Shown here in pieces: positions 5,237-5,268 of a stretch of DNA of 5,268 nucleotides; position 1 is the first letter of the stretch; each line of letters begins with the position of its first letter. Origin of the DNA: an uncultured Pseudomonadota bacterium (GTDB lineage Bacteria; Myxococcota; UBA796). The stretch spans positions 1 through 5,268 of the forward strand of contig CAJWHX010000273.1 of NCBI GenBank assembly GCA_913040875.1. The letters are read 5' to 3'. Below the pieces are notes generated by a model. It had not been told where the DNA came from and did no database searches. It saw only the letters and a program-made list of their open reading frames with translations. Made by a program: the position numbers and the translations under genes.

Positions 5237-5268
5237 GAAGCAATAACTTTCCCGCAGATACCCGCCTC

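Noticed and set aside
1..5268. CRISPR array, tRNA, rRNA or insertion sequence
   Set aside because: I saw no set of regularly spaced repeats with unique spacers, no cloverleaf-like segment with conserved arms, and no transposase-like protein on either strand.

Overview
The window looks like a chromosomal segment of a Gram-negative bacterium of the Myxococcota/former Deltaproteobacteria type. That is an inference from one gene: a lipoprotein with a long Asp/Thr stalk, a MopE-type metal-binding motif, a lamin-tail domain and a c-type haem motif, a combination I associate mainly with those lineages and neighbouring marine groups. Base composition is moderate (mid-40s % G+C by eye), lower than cultured soil myxobacteria, so an uncultured or marine relative is plausible. 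I see no rRNA, tRNA, CRISPR array, transposase or phage gene.

Layout. Positions 1-391 are non-coding or nearly so: a G/T-rich stretch, a 16-bp inverted repeat, and a good intrinsic terminator (281-317) that ends the minus-strand gene. Positions 392-1699 (minus) hold the lipoprotein gene. A compact intergenic region (1700-1793) separates it from a divergent plus-strand gene, 1794-2744, which encodes an unrecognised protein with a hydrophobic N-terminus. A second unrecognised plus-strand gene, 2852-3304 (150 aa), follows. Positions 3305-3616 have no intact gene, but the minus strand carries what may be a frameshifted small gene whose end meets the end of the 150-aa gene. Positions 3617-5019 (minus) are a two-gene operon: an AhpD/carboxymuconolactone-decarboxylase-family protein (upstream, 4468-5019) and a radical SAM enzyme (downstream, 3617-4471), joined by a GTGA stop/start overlap. 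Positions 5020-5268 are the operon's upstream region, with an inverted repeat and a 13-bp direct repeat.

How the genes may work together. The translationally coupled AhpD-like/radical SAM pair is the clearest functional unit: a thiol-active CxxC protein produced with a small radical SAM enzyme that lacks a SPASM domain. Its substrate cannot be told from this sequence. The lipoprotein probably acts at the cell envelope as a tethered calcium- and haem-binding protein. Nothing links it functionally to the operon. The two plus-strand genes remain unassigned. Three start sites were revised from the longest open frames on the strength of ribosome-binding sites: 1699, 4471 and 5019, all on the minus strand.
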